A stretch of 64,000 nt of DNA, taken from Deltaproteobacteria bacterium. GTDB lineage: Bacteria > Desulfobacterota > Binatia > UBA1149 > JAJCZL01. How positions within the stretch are numbered: the stretch's first letter is position 1; each line of letters opens with the position of its first letter. The notes under the pieces were generated by a model that was not told where the DNA came from, searched no databases, and saw only the letters and a list, made by a program, of their open reading frames with translations. Positions 34,115 through 42,519 of the stretch are shown here, piece after piece. A program made the translations under genes and the position numbers. The stretch covers positions 62,001-126,000 of the forward strand of contig JAJCZL010000034.1 of NCBI GenBank assembly GCA_029262415.1. Direction: 5' to 3'.

Positions 34115-35200
34115 ATGCGTGATTACGAAATCCACGTTGAAGCGGTCGATTGGCACGAAAGTGCTGAAGTACTGGCCGATCTGCGCCGTGAGGTCTTCGT
34201 TGCCGAGCAGGGCATCGACCCGCGTGCCGAGTTTGATGGGCGCGACCCGGTGTGCGTCCACCTCGCCGCGTGGCGGAGCACGGCCGATGGCCGCGAATTG
34301 ATCGGAACCGCCCGGCTTGAACAGAACGGGCGGCTTGGGCGTATGGCTGTCCGCGCCCCGTGGCGTGGACGCGGTGCCGGTTCGCTGCTTTTGCGCCACG
34401 GGCTCGAGGAAGCCGATCGTCTCGGTCTTGCCCGTGTCCTCGTGCACGCACAAAGCACTGCCGCCAAGTTCTATCACGGGCGAGGGTTCTTCTTCGATGG
34501 GCCCGAGTTCATCGAGGCCGGACTTTCGCACCGCGCGATGCTGTACGCGCTCGATGGGATCATCGAACCGATGGCGTCGGAGTTCACCCATGGCCCGTTG
34601 CTACGCGATCGGCTCGCGCGCAACATGAAGAGGTTTTCACCGCGGTCGCACTACGACGCCGACAAGCGGCGTGCGGGGGTGGCGCTCGCCATTGTCGCTA
34701 ACGATGCCGGGCAGGCCTGTTTCGTGTTGACTAAGCGTCAGGCGAAGCTCCGCCGTCACGGCGGCCAATGGGCGTTGCCCGGCGGTAGCGCCGATGAAGG
34801 CGAGACACCAACCGACGCTGCTCGCCGCGAGCTGCGCGAAGAAGTCGCGCTTGAAAGCAAAGCCGACGACATACTCGGGGTTCTCGATGACTACGAGACG
34901 CGCTCGGGCTTTGTGATTACGCCGGTGGTTCTATGGGCTGCCGACGATGCGGTCCTTGAGCCCGATCAGGTCGAGGTCGCCGGCATCTATCGCGTCCCGC
35001 TCTCGCTGCTCGAGCACCCGGAGGTTCCGCAACTGCGGAGCATACCCCAAAGCAATCGCCCGCTGATCTCGCTCCCGATTCTCGGAACCAAGATCCATGC
35101 CCCCACTGCCGCGTTGGTTTACCAGTTGCGCGAGGCGGCGGTTCACGGCCGCTCGACACGCGTAAACGGATTTGAGCAGCCGGTTTTCGCCTGGCGCTAG
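34115..35200 (+). CDS. GNAT acetyltransferase fused to a NUDIX (CoA-pyrophosphatase-like) domain
   Basis: Two-domain protein of about 361 residues. Residues 1-150 are an ElaA-like GNAT domain, with REVFVAEQGIDPRAEFD, LGRMAVRAPWRGRGAGSLLL (acetyl-CoA loop) and KFYHGRGFF. Residues 165-361 are a NUDIX hydrolase with GGQWALPGGSADEGE and ARRELREEVALE, a nearly complete Nudix box whose last Gly is Ala. The spacing and ETRSGFVITPVV resemble the NudL/YeaB CoA diphosphatases. A single protein could both use acetyl-CoA and cleave CoA. The frame runs further upstream through the divergent gene, so I start at ATG 34115 where GNAT homology begins. Confidence 0.85.
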   Translation: MRDYEIHVEAVDWHESAEVLADLRREVFVAEQGIDPRAEFDGRDPVCVHLAAWRSTADGRELIGTARLEQNGRLGRMAVRAPWRGRGAGSLLLRHGLEEADRLGLARVLVHAQSTAAKFYHGRGFFFDGPEFIEAGLSHRAMLYALDGIIEPMASEFTHGPLLRDRLARNMKRFSPRSHYDADKRRAGVALAIVANDAGQACFVLTKRQAKLRRHGGQWALPGGSADEGETPTDAARRELREEVALESKADDILGVLDDYETRSGFVITPVVLWAADDAVLEPDQVEVAGIYRVPLSLLEHPEVPQLRSIPQSNRPLISLPILGTKIHAPTAALVYQLREAAVHGRSTRVNGFEQPVFAWR

Positions 35201-35301
35201 CCTGTTTCCGTGCATGACGGCCTCGGGCCGGACGGATCCGATGGTCCCATAGGCAGAGGTTTTCCTGGCCGTGAACGCTCGGTTCGGGCTAGAATGGCGG
35301 C

Positions 35302-35775
35302 ATGAAGCGGATTGCGGGCGTCACTCTCGGTTTGTTGTTGGGGTTGTTCATGGCCGGCGGTGGGGTGCGCGCGGGCGGCGTTGATGTCGGCTCGCTGGAG
35401 GTTGAGCAATGGATACAAGGCCGGGGCTCGCTTGCGACCTCCGAGGTTACGCTGCTGGTGTTTTGGGAGGCGTGGTGTCCGCACTGCCGCACGGCGATGC
35501 CGCGGGTAAACGAGTTTTATCGTGACTTCGCTGCTGCCGGTTTGAATGTCATCGGTTTGACCAGGGCGACCCGCGGGATCACCGAGGCGCAGATTCGCGA
35601 CTACCTACGCGACAAGAACATCGGCTTCCCAATCGGCAAAGAGAAAGACGGCGGCATGTCCGCGAAGCTGGATATCGACGGTGTTCCTTCTGCGGTGGCG
35701 ATTCGTGACAACCAGATCATCTGGCGTGGACACCCTTCGAGAATTACTGAGAAGACGATTCGGCGGTGGCTATAA
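35302..35775 (+). CDS. exported thioredoxin-like (TlpA-type) protein
   Basis: Periplasmic protein of 157 residues with signal segment VTLGLLLGLFMAGGGVRA. The thioredoxin fold carries FWEAWCPHCRTAMPRV, a CPHC active site typical of thiol oxidoreductases, and the cis-Pro region DGVPSAVAI. It may reduce or oxidise envelope disulfides or assist cytochrome maturation. The following membrane-protein gene begins one base after its stop. Confidence 0.88.
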   Translation: MKRIAGVTLGLLLGLFMAGGGVRAGGVDVGSLEVEQWIQGRGSLATSEVTLLVFWEAWCPHCRTAMPRVNEFYRDFAAAGLNVIGLTRATRGITEAQIRDYLRDKNIGFPIGKEKDGGMSAKLDIDGVPSAVAIRDNQIIWRGHPSRITEKTIRRWL

Positions 35776-35776
35776 G

Positions 35777-36106
35777 ATGGCTGCTTCCGGACTAGCAGGC
35801 TTTGCCGGCGGTTTCATCGTAATGTACCTGCTCTGTCAGGTATCAGCGTTGCGCCGCTGGGAAGGATGGTGGTGGACCAGTGCCCTCCTGCCGGCATCGG
35901 TGATCTCGCTGATCGCGGCCAAGATCATCTACGAGATCGGCGTTGACATCGACAGCCACGCGTTGTGGCCGCTCGAAGCATTGCTTTGGAGTGCGGGTGG
36001 ATTGGGATTCCTGAGCGCGCTCTATCTCGCGAAGGGTGTCGCCGAACTCACCGGAGCCGACGCGCTTGCCGACCCGGCCGATCCCGGGGATTCTTCGCAG
36101 GAATGA
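35777..36106 (+). CDS. small membrane protein of unknown function
   Basis: About 109 residues with three hydrophobic helices (GLAGFAGGFIVMYLLCQV, TSALLPASVISLIAA and ALLWSAGGLGFLSALYLA) and an acidic Asp/Pro-rich tail. No family recognised. It is tightly coupled to the thioredoxin-like gene, which suggests a shared envelope job. Confidence 0.65.
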   Translation: MAASGLAGFAGGFIVMYLLCQVSALRRWEGWWWTSALLPASVISLIAAKIIYEIGVDIDSHALWPLEALLWSAGGLGFLSALYLAKGVAELTGADALADPADPGDSSQE

Positions 36107-36166
36107 CCGTGCAACTCACCGCCTTGGCCGATTGCCCGGCCTGAGGCGGCGTGGTAGCCCGTTGAC

Positions 36167-37051
36167 ATGACTGATACACCGCAACGAATCGTAAAGGATT
36201 CGATGATCGGCCTGGACATGGCGGACATCGATCGCTGGTCGGACCGCGTTACGGTGATCCTTGGGCAGAACCCGGGACCGTTTACCGGGCCTGGAACCAA
36301 CACCTATCTGGTCGGCACCGGGCCGACTCGGATTCTTCTCGATTCTGCGCAAGGCGGGGAGGCCTACATCGATCTTCTCGAGCGCGCTCTTGCCGAGGCG
36401 GTCGATGCCGGGAATCGATCCGCCCGTATCGAACGGATAGTTTTGACCCACGCGCACCCCGACCACATCGGTGGTATTGAGGATGTCTTCGAAAGATTCG
36501 GCATTGTCCCGGTGCTTAAGAAGCCGTGGCCGAAACACGACCGTGGTCTGGTGCTCGAAGAGATAGGCGAGGGTGCGGTCATCCGCGTCGAGGGCGCGAC
36601 GCTGCGTGCGCTGTGGACGCCGGGCCATGCGCGGGACCATCTGTGTTTCTTACTCGAAGAGGAAAACGCGTTGTTCTCAGGCGACATGGTCCTCGGCGCC
36701 GGGACGACGGTGATTCCTCGCGACGGCGACCTCGGCGAGTACCTAGACGGGCTCCAGCGGTTGCTCGAACTCGACGTCGACCTGATCTACCCCGCGCACG
36801 GTCCGCGCATCACCAAACCCGAAGACAAGATCCGTTCTTACATAGAACACCGGGCGCTGCGCGATTCGCAGATCCTCGGTGTGTTGGGTGACGGCGTGGA
36901 TTTGGTTTCGGCGATGGTAGAGCGGATCTACAGCGACGTTCCCGCCTTTTTGCACACCGCGGCGGGGGTCTCGGTCGAAGCGCACCTGCGCAGGCTCGTG
37001 GACCAAGGCGCCGTTATTCGCAAGGGCCAACGCTGGTCGCTGCGTAGGTAA
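36167..37051 (+). CDS. metallo-beta-lactamase-fold hydrolase, LACTB2-like
   Basis: MBL-fold protein of 294 residues. THAHPDHIGG (near residue 95) is the HxHxDH metal motif; TPGHARDHLCF, FSGDMVLG and PAHGPRI supply the remaining ligands. A C-terminal winged-helix-like segment, HLRRLVDQGAVIRKGQRWSL, and GPGTNTYLVG at the start are typical of LACTB2-type enzymes, some of which are RNases. The stop overlaps the convergent thioesterase gene by 38 bases. Confidence 0.88.
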   Translation: MTDTPQRIVKDSMIGLDMADIDRWSDRVTVILGQNPGPFTGPGTNTYLVGTGPTRILLDSAQGGEAYIDLLERALAEAVDAGNRSARIERIVLTHAHPDHIGGIEDVFERFGIVPVLKKPWPKHDRGLVLEEIGEGAVIRVEGATLRALWTPGHARDHLCFLLEEENALFSGDMVLGAGTTVIPRDGDLGEYLDGLQRLLELDVDLIYPAHGPRITKPEDKIRSYIEHRALRDSQILGVLGDGVDLVSAMVERIYSDVPAFLHTAAGVSVEAHLRRLVDQGAVIRKGQRWSLRR

Positions 37052-37472
37052 GCGACGAAGGGGCTCGGTCGCCTTGGTAGAAGAACCGCCCGTGCGAACG
37101 GGCGATGACTCTGTCGGCCAGACGGGCCTCTGAGTGGACCACCGCGTAGCGTTCGTGGCTGTCGTCCTCGATCCATGCCGTGAACTCGATTTCCTTTTCG
37201 ACCGGACACGGGGCCTCGTAGCGTACGGTAAGTTCACCGGTCACGACGTAAGTTCGGCGCCCGAAGAACACCACTGCGCACGAAACCTCGTCGAAAATTG
37301 TCGCGACGATGCCGCCATGGGCTATATCGGGGGCACCGTGAAAGCGTTGCGCGATTGTGTGGCGGGACACCACCCGTTGGCCGTCGCCGAAAAAACGCAG
37401 ACCGATCCCGGTTTGGTTGCTGGCCGAGCAGCCAAAACAGCCGCGATCGTCCGGAAAAATCAGTTCTTCCAC
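37014..37472 (-). CDS. hotdog-fold thioesterase, PaaI-like
   Basis: Protein of about 152 residues with the hotdog core. CFGCSASNQTGIGLRF and AHGGIVATIFDEV, including the His-Gly-Gly and acidic catalytic residue, are characteristic of acyl-CoA thioesterases. I prefer the GTG at 37472. It lies five bases after the stop of the acyl-CoA synthetase gene, with AGAAAGG as a ribosome-binding site, whereas the longer frame to 37514 overlaps the upstream gene. Pairing with a synthetase suggests making and releasing the same class of acyl-CoA. Confidence 0.82.
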   Translation of the reverse strand: MEELIFPDDRGCFGCSASNQTGIGLRFFGDGQRVVSRHTIAQRFHGAPDIAHGGIVATIFDEVSCAVVFFGRRTYVVTGELTVRYEAPCPVEKEIEFTAWIEDDSHERYAVVHSEARLADRVIARSHGRFFYQGDRAPSSLTYAATSVGPCE

Positions 37473-37477
37473 AGTGC

Positions 37478-39289
37478 TTACCTTTCTAGAAGGTTCAGAC
37501 GTTCGGCGGCACAAAAGGTTTTCCGAAGGTCGCGGTAGCCGTCGGCATCGAAAGGTTCGTAGGTCTTGTCGCCACGTTCTCGTCTATACAGCGGATCGGG
37601 AATCTTAGTTGGGTCGAAATGCTGGGCTTTCAGGTTACGCACGAGGATCTTCTGCGTGCCCGTGTACTCGAAGTCGGCTACAACGCGTACGAAATCCGGG
37701 AACCATTTACGGTCCATGCCGCCGTCGGTGACCTGTTTCTCGCAGAAATCGAAGAAGTCTTGCGCGTCAAACTGCGCACCATCGCGGATCTTGACAGCGG
37801 CCATGACCAGCTCGTCGGATACCGCGCAAGGAACACCATAGGCTGCGGCGAGAACGATGTCGGGATGTTCGCAGATCAGGCGTGCGACCTGCAAGGCGGA
37901 GAAGTTTTCCCCGTCTTTGCGGATCCAGTCATCGGTGCGTCCATCGAAGTAGAGGTATCGTTTGCCGTCGCTGACCAGCACGTGGCCCAGGTCGCCGGAG
38001 TGATACACCCCGTCGCGATACTTAGAACTGGTGGCTTCTTTGTTGCCGAAGTACCCCTGGAAGAGCGCGGTGTCCGCCGCTACCCGGCAGATCTCGCCGA
38101 CCGCTTGCTCGTAGTTTGTGATCTTGCCATCGCCGTCGAGTTCGGCTGGGGGGCATTCGGCACCGGCCTCGTTGAGGATCTTGACCGCGGCGTCTTCTAT
38201 CACGCCGACACTGCCGCGAGGGTCTTTGAGGCGGCGGAACGTCGAGATTGCGGCTTCTGTCGAACCGTAGAGTTCGAACATGTCCTCGAGGCCCAACCAA
38301 TCGCTGAATAGGTCAATATCCGGCGGCGCAGCCCCGTTTCCGACCGCGTAGCGCAGCTTGTTGTTGGGGTGGTTGGTTACCTCGGCGCGCAGCCTGGCTT
38401 CGTCGTCGCCGTATTGTTTGCGCAAGTGGCTGAGCACGTAGTGGACAGGTTCGCCGACGTAGTTCCAGTACGTCGCGCCGTACTTTGTGATGTCAGGGAC
38501 GAAGTTGCTGGCGCTGAAGCGTTCGCGGATACCGACGGTCCCGCCGACCCAGAACGCCGGCATCGCACAAATGAACATCGAGTTAGAGTGAAACAGCGGC
38601 ATGCACGCGTAGCCGACGTCCTCGCGGCCGAGTTCCATGCGCGCCGAGACTGCCATGCCGATGGCAGTCAGTTTCATGTGGTTGTTGTTGATGCCCTTGG
38701 GTAGTCCCGTCGTCCCCGAGGTGTAAATGATCATCAGGTTGGTGTCGGGCGTAACGTTGACGTCTGGGTAAGACGGATGCTCGGCGGCGACCTCCGCGGC
38801 GATGCATGCATGGAGGTCGCGCGAAGCGTCGACATCGCCGCCCTCGCTCGGCAATACCAGGATGTTCTCCCGCGCGACGTTTCCCAGCTTGTCGCAGACT
38901 TTCTCGAGCTCTTCGGCGTAGCGCTCATCGACGACAACGACACGGGCTCCCGAACTGTTAATCACACCTGCCAGTGTCTCGCCGCGAAGCCCGGTGTTGA
39001 CGCCGAACAGTGTCAGTCCGGCGACACCGCATGCGCCGAACAACGACATCAGCTCCAGGTGATTGTCGAGCAGCATCGCGACGTGCCCCGGGTGTTTCTC
39101 GTCGATCGCGCCGAGTCTGCCTAACAGGAAGTTCGCTGTGCGAGCGCATTCGTCGCGGTAGCGGCCGTAGGTCCAGCTGCGGTCGTGTTGGCGCAGGAAA
39201 ACTCTGCTTGAAGCCTCGGGGTGTTCGGCACGGGCTTGGATCTGCGCACGGAGGGTGAAGTCCGCCTCGAAATGCATCGGGTTACTCAA
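37478..39289 (-). CDS. acyl-CoA synthetase, FATP/very-long-chain type
   Basis: AMP-forming ligase of 603 residues, resembling the VLACS/FadD6 group. YTSGTTGLPKGINNNHMK is the P-loop, LYGSTEAAI the adenine motif, and YHSGDLGHV, then FDGRTDDWIRKDGENFS, the hinge and A8 region. GNGAAPPDIDLFSDW is also typical of the FATP branch. It probably activates long-chain, branched or steroid-type acids. It leads a two-gene operon with the thioesterase and is divergent from the MATE gene. Confidence 0.9.
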   Translation of the reverse strand: MSNPMHFEADFTLRAQIQARAEHPEASSRVFLRQHDRSWTYGRYRDECARTANFLLGRLGAIDEKHPGHVAMLLDNHLELMSLFGACGVAGLTLFGVNTGLRGETLAGVINSSGARVVVVDERYAEELEKVCDKLGNVARENILVLPSEGGDVDASRDLHACIAAEVAAEHPSYPDVNVTPDTNLMIIYTSGTTGLPKGINNNHMKLTAIGMAVSARMELGREDVGYACMPLFHSNSMFICAMPAFWVGGTVGIRERFSASNFVPDITKYGATYWNYVGEPVHYVLSHLRKQYGDDEARLRAEVTNHPNNKLRYAVGNGAAPPDIDLFSDWLGLEDMFELYGSTEAAISTFRRLKDPRGSVGVIEDAAVKILNEAGAECPPAELDGDGKITNYEQAVGEICRVAADTALFQGYFGNKEATSSKYRDGVYHSGDLGHVLVSDGKRYLYFDGRTDDWIRKDGENFSALQVARLICEHPDIVLAAAYGVPCAVSDELVMAAVKIRDGAQFDAQDFFDFCEKQVTDGGMDRKWFPDFVRVVADFEYTGTQKILVRNLKAQHFDPTKIPDPLYRRERGDKTYEPFDADGYRDLRKTFCAAERLNLLER

Positions 39290-39421
39290 CGGTTATGCTC
39301 CTTTTGATGGGGAAAAGGCTCGGCCTCCTCTTCTATGGCGCGGGCACGGGTCAGAAAAGCCCTCCATCCAATCGTGCGGGGATTGGCCCCGCTGCGGGTT
39401 CCTTCTACAGTTCCGTGTTTC

Positions 39422-40957
39422 ATGCGCGCCGAAGAGCCACCTGAGGACTCCGCTCAGACCGATATCCCCGGCGAATCGCTGGATCCGGAGTCCGCTCCGG
39501 CGCTACCGGCGGCCTCGCTGGCCAGCCACGCCCTCGCCGCGCTCACGAGTGTACGCGAGGCCGCGCGCACGGTCCGCCCGTCTGCGAAGATCGGGACAGT
39601 CGCGGACATCTGGCGCTTGGCGTGGCCGGTGATGCTCTCGCAGTTCCTCGTCAACGCCGTCAGCATCGTAGACATCGCGATGGTCGGCAGGCTGGGTGCC
39701 GATTCTGTCGCGGCTGTCGGCTACGCGGCCCAGTTTTTCTTCCTTGCGCAGTCTGCGTTGATTTCGGTCGGGTTCGCCTGCGTTGCGCTCGTCGCACAAT
39801 CGCTCGGTGCCGGTGACCGCGAGAGCGCACGCCAAGCGACGGCTGCGTCGTTCTGCGTGTCGGTGCTCACTGCGCTTGCACTTACAGTTCCGATTCTGGC
39901 CGCTCCGCGCACGTGGCTCAATCTACTCAGCGCCGAACCACACGTTATCGAGCGGACGCTTCCGTACCTACGCCTTTTGCTCTGCTCGGCGTCGTTGCTC
40001 GGCCTGTCGATGGTCTTCGATGCGTCGCTGCGTGCCGACAAGAACACCACCACGCCCATGCTGATCGCACTCGCGGTGACGTTGGTCAAGGTTGCGCTGA
40101 ATATTTTGTTGATCTTCGGGGTGGCTGGGTTTCCTCGTCTCGAACTGGTTGGCGCTGGGATTGCCACGGTAGTGTCTCAGGTGGTTGGCGTCGCCTGCTA
40201 TATCTTTGTTGCACGCAGCCGCCCCGCATCGACGATCGCAGTACGGCGTGCGGATCTGCGGCCTGCTTGCACGCGTGTTGCCGATGTACGGCGCATCGCT
40301 TTGCCGGGAGTGCTTGAGCGGGTGGTACTGAACTTTGCGCTGCTCAGCTACTTTGCCATTCTTGGGGCCTATGGGACGGTTGCCGTTGCCGCGTATACGG
40401 TCGGCGTGCGCGTGCTTTCGTTTTCATGGATTCCCGGCACCGGATACGCGGCTGCGGCGGCGACTCTGGTCGGTCAGGCGCTTGGTGCCGGATCGCCAAA
40501 GCGTGCCGAACGGGTTGGCTGGAGTGCCGCCGGTCTCGCCGTCGCGACGGCTATACCCCTGGGCGCGGCGTGCGCGCTGGGACGCTTCGAACTTGCCGCG
40601 CTTTTCATCGACGACGCGGAGACCATCCAGACTCTGGGGCCGTTCATGCTCTGTGTCGCGCTCGCGCAGCCGATGCTGCAACTTCACTTCACCCTCGGTG
40701 GCGCGCACCGCGGCGCGGGAGATACCTGGACGCCGATGTTGGCCGCGACGTTGGGCAACTGGGTGTTCCGTGTTCCGCTTGCGGTGCTCGCCGGGGTCGT
40801 GTTGCATACCGAACTGGTGTGGATTTGGGCTGCACTGATCGTCGATCACGCAGCTAGGGCAGTGTGGTTGTTGTGGAGTTTCCGGCGTGGGGGTTGGAAG
40901 CAGCGCGCCGCTAGGATCACCTCTCGGCAGCATCCCGGGTCGTCCGCCGCTCGCTGA
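39422..40957 (+). CDS. MATE-family multidrug/solute exporter
   Basis: Polytopic membrane protein of about 511 residues with 12 predicted helices in two similar halves. RLAWPVMLSQFLVNAVSIVD at the first helix and GTGYAAAATLVGQALGAG in the second half are typical of NorM/DinF-type Na+ or H+ antiporters. An upstream ATG at 39335 is also possible; neither has a clear ribosome-binding site. The stop overlaps the convergent response-regulator gene by 41 bases. The substrate is unknown. Confidence 0.88.
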   Translation: MRAEEPPEDSAQTDIPGESLDPESAPALPAASLASHALAALTSVREAARTVRPSAKIGTVADIWRLAWPVMLSQFLVNAVSIVDIAMVGRLGADSVAAVGYAAQFFFLAQSALISVGFACVALVAQSLGAGDRESARQATAASFCVSVLTALALTVPILAAPRTWLNLLSAEPHVIERTLPYLRLLLCSASLLGLSMVFDASLRADKNTTTPMLIALAVTLVKVALNILLIFGVAGFPRLELVGAGIATVVSQVVGVACYIFVARSRPASTIAVRRADLRPACTRVADVRRIALPGVLERVVLNFALLSYFAILGAYGTVAVAAYTVGVRVLSFSWIPGTGYAAAAATLVGQALGAGSPKRAERVGWSAAGLAVATAIPLGAACALGRFELAALFIDDAETIQTLGPFMLCVALAQPMLQLHFTLGGAHRGAGDTWTPMLAATLGNWVFRVPLAVLAGVVLHTELVWIWAALIVDHAARAVWLLWSFRRGGWKQRAARITSRQHPGSSAAR

Positions 40958-41306
40958 TGCGGTCGACCGCCTCGACGATATCGGCCAACGTGAACGGCTT
41001 CTCGATGAAGTGAGCTATGTTCGAACGTAGCACCTCACGTTTGAGTCCAGGTGACGGATAGCCGGTAATTAAGACCGTCTCCATCCCCGGCTTGCTTTTC
41101 TCCAGCTGTGCACTGACCTCGATGCCGTCGATGTCGTTGTTCAACATCCAGTCTACGACGAGAATGTCGGGCTTGAACTCGTTTCCGATCTTGATGGCGT
41201 CGTGTCCGCCACGGGCGGTTCGCACATCGTAGTTCTCGTCCTCGAGCGCGAGCGCCAAGTACTTGCGGTATGTTTCGACGTCGTCGACAACTAAAACTTT
41301 TGTCAT
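40917..41306 (-). CDS. single-domain response regulator
   Basis: CheY-like receiver of 129 residues with no output domain. The acidic pocket is VDDVE, the phospho-acceptor is Asp52 in VVDWML, and the switch Thr81 (LITGYP) and Lys103 (FIEKPF) are present. It starts four bases after the histidine kinase stop, so the pair is clearly one system. Output must pass through a protein elsewhere. Confidence 0.92.
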   Translation of the reverse strand: MTKVLVVDDVETYRKYLALALEDENYDVRTARGGHDAIKIGNEFKPDILVVDWMLNNDIDGIEVSAQLEKSKPGMETVLITGYPSPGLKREVLRSNIAHFIEKPFTLADIVEAVDRISERRTTRDAAER

Positions 41307-41310
41307 TGGG

Positions 41311-42504
41311 TCATTCTCCTGTGTCGGTCGTGCGGGATGAAGGAAGCGTGATTTTCATGGTGGTGCCTGCTCCGAGTTGTGTGGCAACCTCAATGGTCCC
41401 TTTGTGTTCTGTTACGATCCCATGAGTGATGCTCAATCCGAGGCCGGTGCCGCCCTTATCGCGTCGGGTAGTGAAGAAAGGATCGAAAAGATTCTTGACG
41501 GCTTCTGGTTTGACGCCTGGACCATCGTCGCGTATCCAGACCGATATCGAGCCGTCCGCGTTTTGTCGGGTTTGGATTTCAACGGTGGACGATCCTGCCT
41601 CGAAGCCGTTTCTGACGAGGTTCACAATGACCTGGGTTATCTCTGTTTCGTTGAACGAGACCCGAGGCAAATCTTCGCCGAGCGCCAATTCGAGTGTCCC
41701 GTTCCATTCTTCCGCGTACGAGTTCACCAGCGCAGATGCGCGGCGTATCGCGTCATTGATGTCGCCCGGCAGCTTCTCCGCGGTCTCTTCGCGCGCGAAC
41801 TGAAGGACGCTCTGAACGATGTCGCCGCAGCGTGCCGCCTCGGAGGCGATGTCGGTTAACGCTTCTATGGTACGCGGGTTGGTTTCGTTGTCCCTGGCGA
41901 ACTCTGCCGCGAGAAGGATGGCGCCGATAGGATTGTTGATTTCGTGCGCGATGCCGGCCGCGAGTGTACCAATCGACGCCAAACGTTCGGATCGGCGCGC
42001 ATCGCGCTCGGCCTGCTTCCTGGTTGTTATGTCTTCGGCAATCCCGATCATGTACGCAGTCTGGCCGTCTGCGCCTCGCACCGGGAATGAGCGGTCCCAA
42101 ATCCACCGCATCGCCCCATCTGGGCGTAGGATGCGGTACTCTTCCGCGTAGGAGTCCGCTTCCCAGATTTCCGCGAACCTAGCCGAGACGCGTCCATGGT
42201 CCTCGTGGTGGATCGCCTCTTGCCAGACGAGAGGAGATTCGTAGAGACTCTTGAGCTCTCGTCCCCAAACACGTTCGAAAGCAGGGCTTACGTAGAGGAG
42301 TTGGTTGGTGCGGCGGTCGAGCATCCAGATCACTTCGTTGATGTTGTCGAGGAAGGTGCTGAAGAGCTGATCACGCTCGACGAAGCGGCGTCTGCGGTTG
42401 GCACGGTCGTTGAGCCGTTGCTCGAGTTCACTCACCCTTGCCTGCAAGAGCCTGACGTTGCTCTGTTCGCCGACGGCGAGATCTTTTGGCCTGGTTGTCC
42501 CCAT
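41311..42504 (-). CDS. soluble PAS-domain sensor histidine kinase
   Basis: Protein of 397 residues without membrane helices. A short coiled coil (residues 18-45) leads to a PAS/PAC domain (about 45-160, ending GIAEDITTRKQAERDAR). The H-box is SIGTLAAGIAHEINNPIG with His187, and the catalytic domain has VIVNLVRNGFEA, DDGPGVK and GTGLGLSITHGIV. The PAS domain may bind haem, flavin or a small molecule; no ligand residue can be assigned from sequence alone. Partner of the single-domain regulator immediately downstream. Confidence 0.92.
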   Translation of the reverse strand: MGTTRPKDLAVGEQSNVRLLQARVSELEQRLNDRANRRRRFVERDQLFSTFLDNINEVIWMLDRRTNQLLYVSPAFERVWGRELKSLYESPLVWQEAIHHEDHGRVSARFAEIWEADSYAEEYRILRPDGAMRWIWDRSFPVRGADGQTAYMIGIAEDITTRKQAERDARRSERLASIGTLAAGIAHEINNPIGAILLAAEFARDNETNPRTIEALTDIASEAARCGDIVQSVLQFAREETAEKLPGDINDAIRRASALVNSYAEEWNGTLELALGEDLPRVSFNETEITQVIVNLVRNGFEAGSSTVEIQTRQNADGSISVWIRDDGPGVKPEAVKNLFDPFFTTRRDKGGTGLGLSITHGIVTEHKGTIEVATQLGAGTTMKITLPSSRTTDTGE

Positions 42505-42519
42505 AGCCCGTCGCGTCTG

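Noticed and set aside
36167-37472. operon between the MBL hydrolase and the hotdog thioesterase
   Set aside because: They are on opposite strands and overlap tail-to-tail, so they cannot share a transcript.
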